From Panaeolus papilionaceus (taxonomy: Eukaryota > Basidiomycota > Agaricomycetes > Agaricales): a DNA stretch of 64,000 bases. Positions 23,248 through 33,815 of the stretch are shown here, one piece after another. Location of the stretch: the NCBI GenBank assembly GCA_015501605.1, contig JADNRZ010000012.1, forward strand, positions 1,612,001 through 1,676,000. The letters run 5' to 3'. Positions within the stretch are counted from its first letter, which is position 1. The number at the start of each line of letters is the position of its first letter. A model generated the notes under the pieces. It was not told where the DNA came from. It saw only the letters and a list, made by a program, of their open reading frames with translations, and made no database searches. A program made the translations under genes and the position numbers.

Positions 23248-25406
23248 CTAGCACCAAACGCTACTGAACCCGTGTCCGTCGCTCCATTGTTCAAAAATTC
23301 CTTGCCCTTCTCGCAAGTTCCCTCTATGTACCGTTCGGCTTGGTACGCACGTTAGGTGGGGGTAGGTGAGGGTGCCAAGGAGTAAGGTGTATACTGGCGG
23401 AAAGAAGCCTGAAGAAATGAAAATAATAGTGAGCCTCGTCATCATCGAGGAAAACAACGGATCAGCGGGAACCCACCTATGAACCAGATGGCGCAAATCC
23501 GAAAGTCAACGCTCGCGCTCTCAAGCGTTCCACAGGAGAGAGACGAGATGACACAAGATGGCGAAGCTGGTGAAGGGGATGTTCCGTCAGCGCATGATAA
23601 CGACACGGCGTGAAATGATCAAGCCGAAGTTAGGGATCTCACCAAGCACGGGACCTATCCGTCCATCGTCACGCTTCGTATTGACCTACATGGGCGTTGG
23701 ATATGCGTCCTCCGTAGTATAGTCGTGAATGAACTATGCGAGGAGAGTTGAATTATGAAATGTGACGTAGAGTGACGGCATTTGGGGAGAGCGAACATTT
23801 CGCGTGGTTGAATATGATGGATGCTAGAGTGTCCGACGAGGCGAAACCGTATATAGCCGTTGGTGAATACCGCAGGTACAGGTTTAAGACGGATGACGAA
23901 TGCGTATCGCGGAAAGGAAGAGAGTTCGAGAGCGCGTTTGAGCACGGGGTAGAGCGGTATGTGAGGTTGGAAGGTAGTTCAGCATGGTGCGACTATGAGC
24001 GAGGAGACGCCTGTGATGGTTCAGCAATGCGCTCAATAAAAAAGAGATAAGCTACTAACCGAATGTGTACTCCATCGTCGCATTCCTCAATATCGCTAAT
24101 CCACCCTCCGATTGCGCATATACCCTCGACTTCTCGAAATTGGCGGGACCTAGCGACGAGTGTAGGAGTGAGATGCGCGTCTAGTATCCCATGATCACGT
24201 CTAACGATTAGTCCTTTTATGTTTTTGTCGATATATCGAGGCCTATGTACTAGACTCCAGGACTTATTCCATCTAATGTAGTGAATAGCCTAGTAAACTA
24301 TTGCGAAGGTATGCGGGATCTTAATCGCAGGAAACGAACAGCCCTGAAGAGCATAATTGGTGACTTGAGCTCCAAGTTATGCGTGCTTGAGAAGGAACGT
24401 ACCATTGCATTTACTATACTCCTGGCTCTAAACGACTCGACCAAGGGGGAATCGGAATCACTCTCTTTGTATGCGCCAAAGAAGGTATAAAGAGTCGAGC
24501 TGGTGAAAAGATTTTGGATGGTCAAAGTCTGTGAATATCAGTGTTCGGGAGAAGGCGTCGTTGAGGGTGGTTAGTTGAAAAGGGAAGGGAAAGAGTGAGT
24601 ATATCGTTCGGAGAGAACGATGGAATGAGACCACACACCAGGACGAGCTCAAGAAGTCTAAGACGCGATTGAAGCACATAGTAGCGGCGGAATCCCTTGA
24701 GGGCACACCTGAGATAGCGGATATGAGTTGATTGAATGAGACAAGGTGGGACTGTAGCCACAACCACATACCAATACAACTGTGCGATCAGAGCAAAATC
24801 GCGCAAGAAAACTGAATGGAAAAGCAAAGGAGTGAGCATGAGAAGCTCTCGGATGACAAAAATAGAAATACACCAACGAGTAACACGGAACGGAGATCCA
24901 AGTGGGTATGTTGATCGATATCAAAGGGTTGCAGGACGGAATGTCAGATCATCGTATCAGGAGAAAGGTGAATTCATTTCAGCGCTCGCGTCAGACACGA
25001 CAGGCATACACGAGGCGTGTGTGACACGCGTCGGCGCAGGACTGGATGATTGGGAGATAATGTCACACGGGATTAGGTGGAAGGACAGAGACGCCAACTC
25101 CGTCATTGAGGGTTAGCGAGGCGGCGCGCAGGAAGGGAAAGTTGGGGACTAACAGCCATGATAGGGAGAGAACACAAGAACACGAGGCAAACAACAACAA
25201 TTGCGATGAGATTCAGAGCGATTGAATGGGAATTCGACCAAATGGCAAGAAAAGAAGGGATAAGGCGAGTCAGAAAAGCAAGGAAGGAAAGCAGTGCACC
25301 CACTCACCATGAAACGTGCATCCAACGGGTCGACTGCCTGATCACCCGTGTCCCATCCCTTCCATACAATTTGAAGTTGGTTTCTTGGAGTACCGTTGCT
25401 AGTCAA
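23248..25406 (-). pseudogene. Gene X, subfamily A, copy 4 (nearly full length)
   Basis: The first exon at 25,300-25,406 begins MTSNGTPRNQLQIVWKGWDT and ends at a GTGAGT donor. The last exon reads GFFPPVYTLLLGTLTYPH, then GIFEQWSDGHGFSSVWC, and stops at 23,248. It is the best partner of copy 2 for defining gene X termini. Internal exons carry at least one stop: the exon near 24,280 has TAG in the frame where other copies read IVYEAIHD. It lies directly downstream of the tyrosine-recombinase insertion, without the usual AIG1-like gene. Confidence 0.5.
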
Positions 25407-26489
25407 TCAGGGATTTATAAATACATATGAACAGATATGAGTGGATATGGGTGCAATGAGGGAGACGACGAAGAGAAAGGATGTTTTGCACAAGCAATGT
25501 GCTGTGGTCGTGGTGGTTGAAAGGAAAGAGAGGGTGAACACAGCCACCATCTCGTGACTCAAGTCGGTCATTTCTCATGCAGCACTTGGACAGCTTCGCT
25601 TCTTACGAGTTAACCTCACACAGAGACAGCATGTATTTATGACATGAGTATATCGAGAACATGGTCAATTATTTTTTATTTCAAGTAACACCCACCATTG
25701 TGAAGATAAATGTATGCACTCGAAATAACGCCCCGAAATCGTGTTGCAAACGTGTCTCGAAAACATACCTCATGATTTACCACCCCGGCGGTTATGCAAT
25801 ATCTACAGAATTTGGAAAACATATGATATGTGTCGCAGAGAAATCAAGAGAGCACTAGACAAAGAATGAGAAGGAAAATGTAATGGATTTGTCGAGGATG
25901 CATAGCACACACGATGATTGTACCGAAACGAGCTCAAGGGGTACGAGATAAGCAGAACCCTACCTCTTAGCCTCGGCATGTGAATGTCAATTCTCCATAT
26001 AATTTTCTCGAGACCCTTGTAACAAATCGTGATGGTGGTCTACCAAGCGAAGAGGAAAACGACTACATAAGCCAGATTTGGAGTAAATTTTCCGAGGCGG
26101 AAATATAGGCGGATCGAATGTGTTATACTCTTTTCATACTCGTTTGGATATTCGTTAGTCTGCTCATATTGAGCTAGATCCCCAAAGAACACGGCTAGCC
26201 AGTTTCCGAGACGAAGCTTTCGAGGGAATGACCTTATTGACACTCAATTTAGGGTTAAGTTGACAGAAAATTTCTTTGATTAAATCAATTCGCCAAAAAT
26301 CAAGATAAGGAGGCTGTTTTAAAACAACACCACTAGTTGACGGCTCCCGAAAAGAGGGGAGAGAGTGAACCAGAGATGATCGCGCGTCCTCTCGGTCAGC
26401 CGACCCTCTGCAACACGTAAACGTATCTTCCATCCTCCCCGTATTCTCGTCCCCCAGAGCCTCGTTCTAAGGCTGGATGGGGTCATGTG
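25407..26489. repeat. Left flank of transposon target, unit repeat
   Basis: This is homologous to 12,026-13,118. It contains no supported gene. Pairwise identity is visible in long stretches (for example around 25,500 versus 12,100, and 26,400 versus 13,030). It ends where the 12.6-kb transposon begins. Confidence 0.6.
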
Positions 26490-26505
26490 CATCAGGCAAA
26501 ACCGG
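26490..26505 (+). repeat. Left terminal inverted repeat
   Basis: CATCAGGCAAAACCGG pairs with the right terminus at 39,098-39,113 with one mismatch. Confidence 0.75.
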
Positions 26506-26929
26506 TTTTTCTTATACAGGTACATAAGTAGATACAAGTTATCTTAAGTTGATTTAAGTTGTGACAAGTCAAATAAGATGAATAAGCTAGGATAATGTAG
26601 GTCCTGGAATGGATGCGCCTTATTCAAGATCAAAAAGTCAGGTTAAGCTGAATGTAAGCGGGTCAAAACTATAGAAAAGAACCATATAATGTGCAAGAAA
26701 TCATCCTTAAGCTCTTATAATATCAAACAAGTAGCGAGAGAGGGGGGGGGGTTTAATTCATTGACTAGAAACGGCCGAACATTCAACTATTTAATTCTCC
26801 AAAAAACTAGTATCCACTCCGGCGAGAGGAGCACTAGTATACTTTCCTTCTGGTACCGAAGATCCACCCTTGACGCGAGCCCTGAAGAAAAAAGGAATTA
26901 GTAATGTTGTGATAGGAAAAAGGTTCTGC
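26506..26929. other. Left subterminal zone of transposon
   Basis: No gene is present. The first 100 bases are dense in AAGT, TTAAGT and ATAAG-type motifs (about 26,520-26,600), mirrored in the right subterminal zone. These are candidate transposase-binding repeats. A G run of about ten lies near 26,740. Confidence 0.5.
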
Positions 26930-29768
26930 TTACTTTGCTTGCTTGAAGATCCCAGCCATCAACTTGTGGTAAGTGACTTTCCCCTTTTTCTTCAGCTCCT
27001 CGAGATGATCGATGTGCCCTTGGTACACTCCTACAGCTGATTCTGCGGTGAACTGGTCTTGAACGACCTCATCCTCCGATGCTGTCTTTTTCGCTTGCTT
27101 TTGGGGAATTGGAACCTTGCCCTCGCGCATCTCCCATATTGCAGCTCGCACCTTTGACATTACAATCAGAATAATAAAAACGGGGACACGTAACACAGAA
27201 GACTCACAGCAGTTGCAGCCAATGCAAGCATACACATCGGAATCTCCGGTTCTGGATACTCCGGCCTATCTGGAAGGGACGTGACGTACGTGTCATGGTA
27301 CTTCCATCCCGAGGAAGTGGAATTGACAAAAAAAGCTTCAATGAGCGTGTCGACTATAGCTGGATTGAGGAACTTCATGTTCTTCGCAGGGGTGCTTTCG
27401 GATATATACTCAAGCTAAATCAACATTTGGTAAGCCGCGAAAAGGAATACCAACTCGTTGTTGAAGATTGAACCACTACGCACCCTTTTTTCGGGTCCCA
27501 TCGTAACAAATCCTCCAGGGTGGCAGTACGCGTCATCCTGCATCAGTAGTCTAACACGTTTGATGCAATCCTCACCCTTCCCCAAATGGTAGGCGCAAAT
27601 TTCACGTCGCGCGCATGCCATAACATGATTGCGCATGTTGGATATGCGATCTGTGAACTAAAGGTAATTTTTAGAGACTGTTCGCAATGGTTGATATCGA
27701 CGTACCCATTTCCCAACTCTGTGAGTAAACTTCGCGTCGAGCTTGGCCCGTGTAAGGATGGTGGTGTATGAGTCGTCTTTCTTGGCGAGTTTTTTGGTGG
27801 CTTTCAACAACACCTCCAGTCGATATGCGGCATACTGTTTGTGTTCAGGCCATGGGTGTTCCAGGTGAATCCTTTTTGTCACGATATCAATCGCGAGGTG
27901 CACGAGTGCGAGGATGTGCCGGTTTTGCTTGAGCATACCCATTCCTTTCCCTAGGCGGAGTCTTGCAACACGTGGCCATTCGGATTCTTCATCTACAGGT
28001 AGTTCTGATATGCTCGCATCAGAGAGATTGTGGTCGCCATCGTCATCGTCGTCGTCGGAAATAGTTATGGTTTTGCTCAAGGCCTCGTGTCGCCTCTGTT
28101 TCTTGGACACTTTGGATGTCTGACTAGTCGTGGAGGTGACAGAGGACGTGCGCTTGGATGCTTTCTCAGTAATTAATGTTTAGATATACAAAAAATAGCA
28201 CGTACCTCTGATATCAAAGCCGCATCGCGCTGCAGATATTACTATTATCAGTTAGGGTATTACTCAACAACGAGAGACCCAAATACCTTTTTTATAAGAA
28301 CATCGGACCGCTAGATCATGAATTATTGTTAGTAAGTAATAGATAGACGAGCAATCAATGGCTTCTCTCATACCTTCCTGTTCTTGGTTTTCTTAGGTTT
28401 CATGAGTCGGTCTGGAAGGATCCTGAGTGGCAACGAAGAATCCGAGTCGCCACTTACGCCGCTCGTGTCCTGTATGATACATCTCAGCTCATCAGGTTGT
28501 CAGGTTTGAATCAAACGCACGATGTATGACTTAGTAATTGCCTTCTGCGGTAATAATTATCATTAGATTATTTTCAATGATGTTTTGATCTCATTGTTAG
28601 ATCACTTACTTTGGAAGATCTCCCCTTTTCCTTCCTGGAAGACTTTGCGGGCGGGTTGGGCCTTTTAGGTTCGCGTGATTCTCGTTCAGATGCAGAAGAA
28701 GGGTACTCCATTGGGGAGGAAGGTCGATGTTGTGGCCGTTTGACAAATTCAACATTTTCATCGTCGTTGAAAATATCCTCAACATCTCCACTCCCGAAGG
28801 CGGGCATCTAGATGACTGACATCCATCAGCAGTAACATTTAAAATGGGTAAAAAAAATTACTTCTTCATCTCGTTGGCGTTGGAGCTCGCCATCTGTAAA
28901 ATCCTCATCTTCATCAGCTTCATCGCTAGGTTCTGCCTCGCCTTGATGGTAATCTTCATCTGACACTTCCTCTTCAGAACTTTCTCCTAATGCATCTTCA
29001 TCCATCACATCGGCATCAGAACCATCAGGGAATGCTGCTTTTTTTCGGCGAGTGGCTTGAAAACTCTTATGCGACGAGCCTACACGTTGTGAGGAACCTG
29101 TAAAGGTTTATCGCTTGCAAAAAAAAAAAAAGGCATTGATAGAAAGACGAACCTTTTTGGGAAGCACTGCTATAGTTTTTTTTCTGGCTAGCAGCGTCTA
29201 TCCGGATAATAAGTTCAGTCGCGTTGTGCCATTTTTGAATTGAAAGGCATACCTTTTCTTTTTTTTTTGGGAGCTGGTGACGGTGAGCGACTAGGTGTTT
29301 GTCTTCGTCGCGACGGCCTGTCTGATCGCCAAACTGACATGGACTGAAAATTTTATCAGGCCATCTAACGGAATATTAACTTACTGGCCTTTTCATTAGC
29401 ATTCTTTTTAGCTTGCCGTTCACCTGAGAGATAATATCTAAGAATATGTAATGCAGCGTATATGAATTAATTCACCTCGTCCAGCAGCGATGGTCTGCTG
29501 ATCCATCTCCTCTTGCGCAGCACGTATCTCGTTTCTACGACGAATCCTCTTCTGGGCCTCTGATCGGTTGCGATTGAATTCGTTATCCGAGAGATCCATG
29601 GTTCCAAGGATGTTCAGAACCAGGTCCTAGAGAAAAGAAGGGCTGTGAAAATTTACAAGGGCAACAAACAGAAAGAGAACCAACTCGACTGATTTTTTGT
29701 GTTTGTATGTACTCGTTGTGCTGGGGCGTTATATACTTCCGCGTTTCCATACTAGGTGAACCAATCAC
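26930..29768 (-). CDS. DUF6532-like nuclear protein of the transposon
   Basis: Fourteen exons can be spliced without a stop: complement(26930..27151, 27208..27414, 27484..27657, 27706..28164, 28206..28229, 28287..28310, 28374..28469, 28610..28807, 28862..29097, 29153..29197, 29253..29333, 29385..29423, 29476..29626, 29685..29768), about 679 aa. The N-terminal half is basic then acidic and disordered, with an SV40-like NLS PAPKKKRK and Asp/Glu runs (SSEEEVSDEDYHQGEAEP). The C-terminal 230 residues (MRNHVMACARREICAYHL... FLNPAIVDTLIEAFF... FTAESAVGVYQGHIDHLEEL) resemble DUF6532, a basidiomycete domain of unknown function. The start may instead be the in-frame ATG at 29,600. It is divergently paired with the transposase. 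The domain call is from remembered pattern, not a search. Confidence 0.7.
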
Positions 29769-29810
29769 TAATTTTCAGACGACTGATTTCATCCTTAGCC
29801 TTTATCCAAC
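29769..29810. promoter_or_regulatory. Divergent promoter gap between DUF6532-like gene and transposase
   Basis: Only 42 bases separate the two upstream start codons (about 210 if the DUF6532-like gene starts at 29,600). The two genes must share regulatory DNA, which would couple their expression. No clear TATA box was found in the gap. Confidence 0.45.
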
Positions 29811-32800
29811 ATGAACCGCTCATCCAGCCCAAGCTCTACGTCTAGCTCTGGCAGCGACAGTTCCGAATACACTCAAGAGGGGCAATGCCCTGCCTGCTGG
29901 GTCTCATTTTCTACAAAAGGCTTGCAGAACCATCTTGCTCAGAGCGCAGATGGTACACCATGCAAAAATTTGTACATCCAGCGGATTGTGGAAGTGGCGT
30001 ACGCTGCTCTGATATTGACAGACTCCGATTCTTCTTCTGATGTTTCCTCCTCAACCGCTGACGATGGTCCTCCTTCACCGGGTATTATCGACAACGCCGA
30101 CCCTGCTCCCAATTTGGACGAGGTTATGTCAGATGTGCCTTTCTTCTTCGATGATTCCGATTCCGAGCCCGAATCCGATGAGGAATTGTTTCAGCCTGGA
30201 CTTGATCCTGTTGAGCCAGGTGAATTAGATGATGAGGTCGAAGACGACGTGGCACGAATGGAGGCTGAGCTTGAGCAAAGCTGGGAGCCGACGCGAGAGG
30301 GTGCACCTGTAGACCGTCCATCTGTGGTCGATGAAGAAGTTGAGGCAGCAGACGGAGAGCCAGCTGTTGGCGACATTCCAAATCTCCGCTTCAATATGGC
30401 GCAGGGTTGTGGTTTGAAACCTGCTGTTGTGCTTCGTTACAGCGAGAAGTATCCTCAGTCTCGTGCTGGTCAGTCAATGAAGAAAGGAAGCGCTATAGAC
30501 ACACATTACAAAACCACGGTTGGCAGCGATAACGCGTGGGCACCATTTGCATCACGTCTTGATTGGGAGGTTGCTCGTTGGGGGAAGCTCCGTGGACCAG
30601 GAGCAACGGCGTTTTCGGAGCTGCTGGCTATTGAGGAGGTAAGATGTTTGTATGGAAATAATTTTATCAACAGTTTTAACGTACCTCACAGTTCCGCGAG
30701 CGTCTTGGGCTTTCATACAAGAATTCTGATGAGCTCAATAAAATTATCGATGATAAGTTACCCTCTCGACTGCGATTTACGAGACGGGAGGTCACACAAG
30801 GAGGCGAAGCACTGGAGTTTTACTCGCGAGATGTCTTGGAGTGCATTCAGACCCTGTGGCGAGACCCAGATTTCGTCGATGACCTCATTTTGGAACCTGA
30901 ACGCCATTTTGCTGATCCAGAGAGCTCTGTAAGGATGTACCACGACATGCACACGGGGAGCTGGTGGTGGAATACACAGGTGAGTTGTCGTCTTTCCACT
31001 TCTTTTTAATCGGCTTACATTTTATGTTTAGAAGGCCGTAGAGCGCGACGTCCATAGTGACAAGTGCACAATCTTGCCTGTCATAATATCATCTGACAAA
31101 ACACAGGTTACAGATTTTCGGGGAAAGCAGGCCTATCCCGTTTATCTCACCCTGGGCAACCTCCCTAAACATATACGTCATAAGCCTTCTCGTCAGGGTC
31201 AAATCCTGCTCGCATACCTTCCTACATCTAAGCTAGAACACATCACCAACAAGGCATCACGACGACGCTCGCTTTCTAACCTCTTCCACCACTGCATGCA
31301 TTTTGTCCTAAAGTCCCTGGAACGGGCAGGTCGTGAGGGCGTTATGCTCGTCAGCGGTGACGGTGCGATTAGGAGGTGTTTCCCTATTCTGTCTGCCTAC
31401 CCTGCAGACTATCCGGAACAACTCTTGGTCACGCTGGTGAAAGGGGGTCAGTGTCCAGTCTGTCCAGCTCCGCGGGTTGACATAGGAGAACTCACCAGTA
31501 AACGAGCACCCCGATCAACTGCCGCTGTCATAGAGGCACTTGATAAGGTGCACGACGGTGCTGATGCCTTTCAAAATGCGTGCAAAGAACAAGGTGTTAA
31601 GCCCGTCCAGTCCGTGTTCTGGAAGCGCTTGCCTCATGTCGATATCTACTGGGCGATCACTCCTGATATCCTCCACCAACTATACCAAGGGGTCTTCAAA
31701 CACCTGGTTGGTTGGATCAAGGAGCTTGTTGGGGAAGCTGAGCTTGACGCCAGGTGCCGACGTCTCCCGCCTAACCACCATATTCGTCTATTTATGAAGG
31801 GTATCAGCCATCTTTCGCGGGTCAGCGGTACAGAACACGAACTTATATCCCGATTCCTGCTGTCCCTCGTCATAGACATCCGCCTTCCCAACGGCTCCTC
31901 CAACGTCCGGCTCGTTCGGTGTGTTCGATCCCTCCTTGACTTCATGCAGCTATCACGTTTCCCCATCCACACTTCCAAAACCCTTGCGTCGATGGATAAT
32001 GCTTTGCGGATCTTTCACGACAATAAAAGCATATTCGTCGACCTGGGCATCCGGGATAACTTCAACATCCCAAAACTCCACTACCTCTGTCACTACAGAG
32101 ATTTCATCGAGTATTTTGGTACTCCTGACAACTTCAACACAGAATACTCCGAGCGTCTCCACATCGACTACACCAAGCTGGCATACGAGGCGTCCAATTG
32201 TAAGGATGAGTATCCACAAATGACGTGCTGGGTGCACCGCAAAGAACAAGTTAATCAGCATGACAAGTTCATATGTCGACGATTAAATATCACATCCAAC
32301 TCACCCCTCCATATTGCAAAACCTCTTCCTTCTCTCATACCCGAACGGCGCCTGCGCATGACCGTAAAGCCTACTCGCAGCCTCGTCTCACTGTCGGATA
32401 TCGAACACGAATATGGTGCAGTTGATTTCATTTACGCTCTCAGGAGATATGTAGCGGGCTATCGCCATCCAGGGTTAACGAATGCGCAGCTGGAACGAGA
32501 AACAAGATCGATTCACTTACCTTTCCAGAAAGTCCCAGTCTTCCATCGTATCAAATTTGTCAGTTTTGATATGCACGCATTGAATCCCCTTGATGAGAGC
32601 ACAGTGGATTCAATTCACGTCGAGCCCGAGCACGAAGACCAGTATGGTAAAACGATTCCTGGAAGGTTCGACACTGTGTTAGTCCGTGTTAAGCAAGAGT
32701 CAGAATCGGGGGACATACCTGATCTTCCCGCTGGTGTGTGGTTAATGCTAATTCACTTAATTCGACGTGTTTACTGATGAGATCCATTAGATTATGGCAT

Positions 32801-33146
32801 AGCTCAGGTGCGATGTGTCTTCAAATTGACTGAGGCCGGCAAGAGGATGTTGTTCCCTCAAGGCTTTCCATTCCATCATCTAGCGTACGTGGAATGGTTC
32901 GTCCCTCTTAGTCGTGCACCAAGGGATCCAAACAACCAACTTTACAAAATTTGTCGGCTTGTGGACGGGGATGGTCGCAGAAAATCGAGCATCATTCCCA
33001 TAGAATTAATCAAGTCCAGCATCCACCTTTTCCCCAAATTCGGGCCTCAAGCCCCTGTTGGTTGGACATCCAGTAAGGTGTTGGACGAATTGGAGCACTT
33101 CTATGTGAACGTTTTCTCCGACAGATATGTCTACGCAACGCTCTAG
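29811..33146 (+). CDS. Plavaka/CACTA-type transposase
   Basis: Four exons, join(29811..30638, 30692..30979, 31032..32733, 32791..33146), give 1057 aa with every junction in phase and introns of 52-57 nt. The N-terminus has a Ser-rich start and a degenerate zinc finger (CPAC... NHLAQSADGTPC), then an acidic linker. The body carries hallmarks of Plavaka transposases: WWWNTQ, VIISSDKTQVTDF, YPVYLTLGNLPKHIR, LVTLVKGGQCPVCPAPR, TPDILHQLYQGVFKHL and NTEYSERLHIDYTKLAYEAS. The Asp of SSDKT, the Asp of PDILH and a Glu of TEYSERLH are plausible DDE residues (inference). The last exon begins DYGIAQVRCVFKL. No disabling mutation was seen. It catalyses excision and integration of the element at its terminal repeats. 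Confidence 0.88.
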
Positions 33147-33815
33147 TCTCCATGCATTGCGATAATATACGTAACTAGGTGGTAATATACAGCGCATGAT
33201 ATGAACGTCCTTGAGCACGGCAGGCGAGGTTTGCAATTGGTGGAAGGTGATCGTGGCCGAGAATAGGCAGATGAGGGCAAGTAAGTGAAAGAGAAAGAGT
33301 CCAAGAGCGGCGAGTTTACGGCGACAAGGGTATGGTTGAGATCGCTAGTTACGGTGACGAGGATATGGGATAGGGAGATGAGGGGAGGGAAGAGAAAGGG
33401 AAAGGTGTCAGCATCGCCACGTCACCACACCATATGTTAGCGGAATCACTGATGGCGGGATTTCAACGGACTTTGAATTTCAAACCCATCCCATCAGTGA
33501 TTGCAGCAGTAAGTCAGGCAGTGACGTGGGAGGGTTCTGAGTTTTCGCTCTTTCTTTGCAACCACCGTCATACCATATTATCCATACTCCCCTGTGTTTC
33601 TACAAGGTATGTACACCCCATATACACCCCATTTCGGAGACCAGAAATACCTTGTTTCTTGCAGTTGGGTTGATACTGCGATGGAGGACGACTGTCGGGA
33701 GTGGATACGCAGACAATGGGCGGCACCCTTGAACGCCCTAACGAGTCAAATCTTGCACCGATAACAAGGCTCCCCTCACTAATGACCTCTCAGTAACTAC
33801 AGTCTTCGATTCCAT
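33147..33815. other. Spacer between transposase and SPT5-like gene
   Basis: This spacer is about 670 bases without a supported gene. A purine-rich stretch (33,240-33,410) is followed by a hairpin-forming inverted repeat at 33,444-33,502. The last 100 bases are presumably the SPT5-like promoter. Confidence 0.5.
33444..33502. repeat. Inverted repeat (hairpin A)
   Basis: AATCACTGATGG is repeated in inverted orientation as CCATCAGTGATT, a 12-bp perfect stem with about a 35-base loop. The same stem sequence occurs in hairpin B at 36,452-36,498, the other intergenic gap of this transposon. Confidence 0.7.

Noticed and set aside
33434..33673. Plus-strand frame MLAESLMAGFQRT between transposase and SPT5-like gene
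   Set aside because: It is largely made of the hairpin arms and a low-complexity stretch; it has no splice context or similarity.
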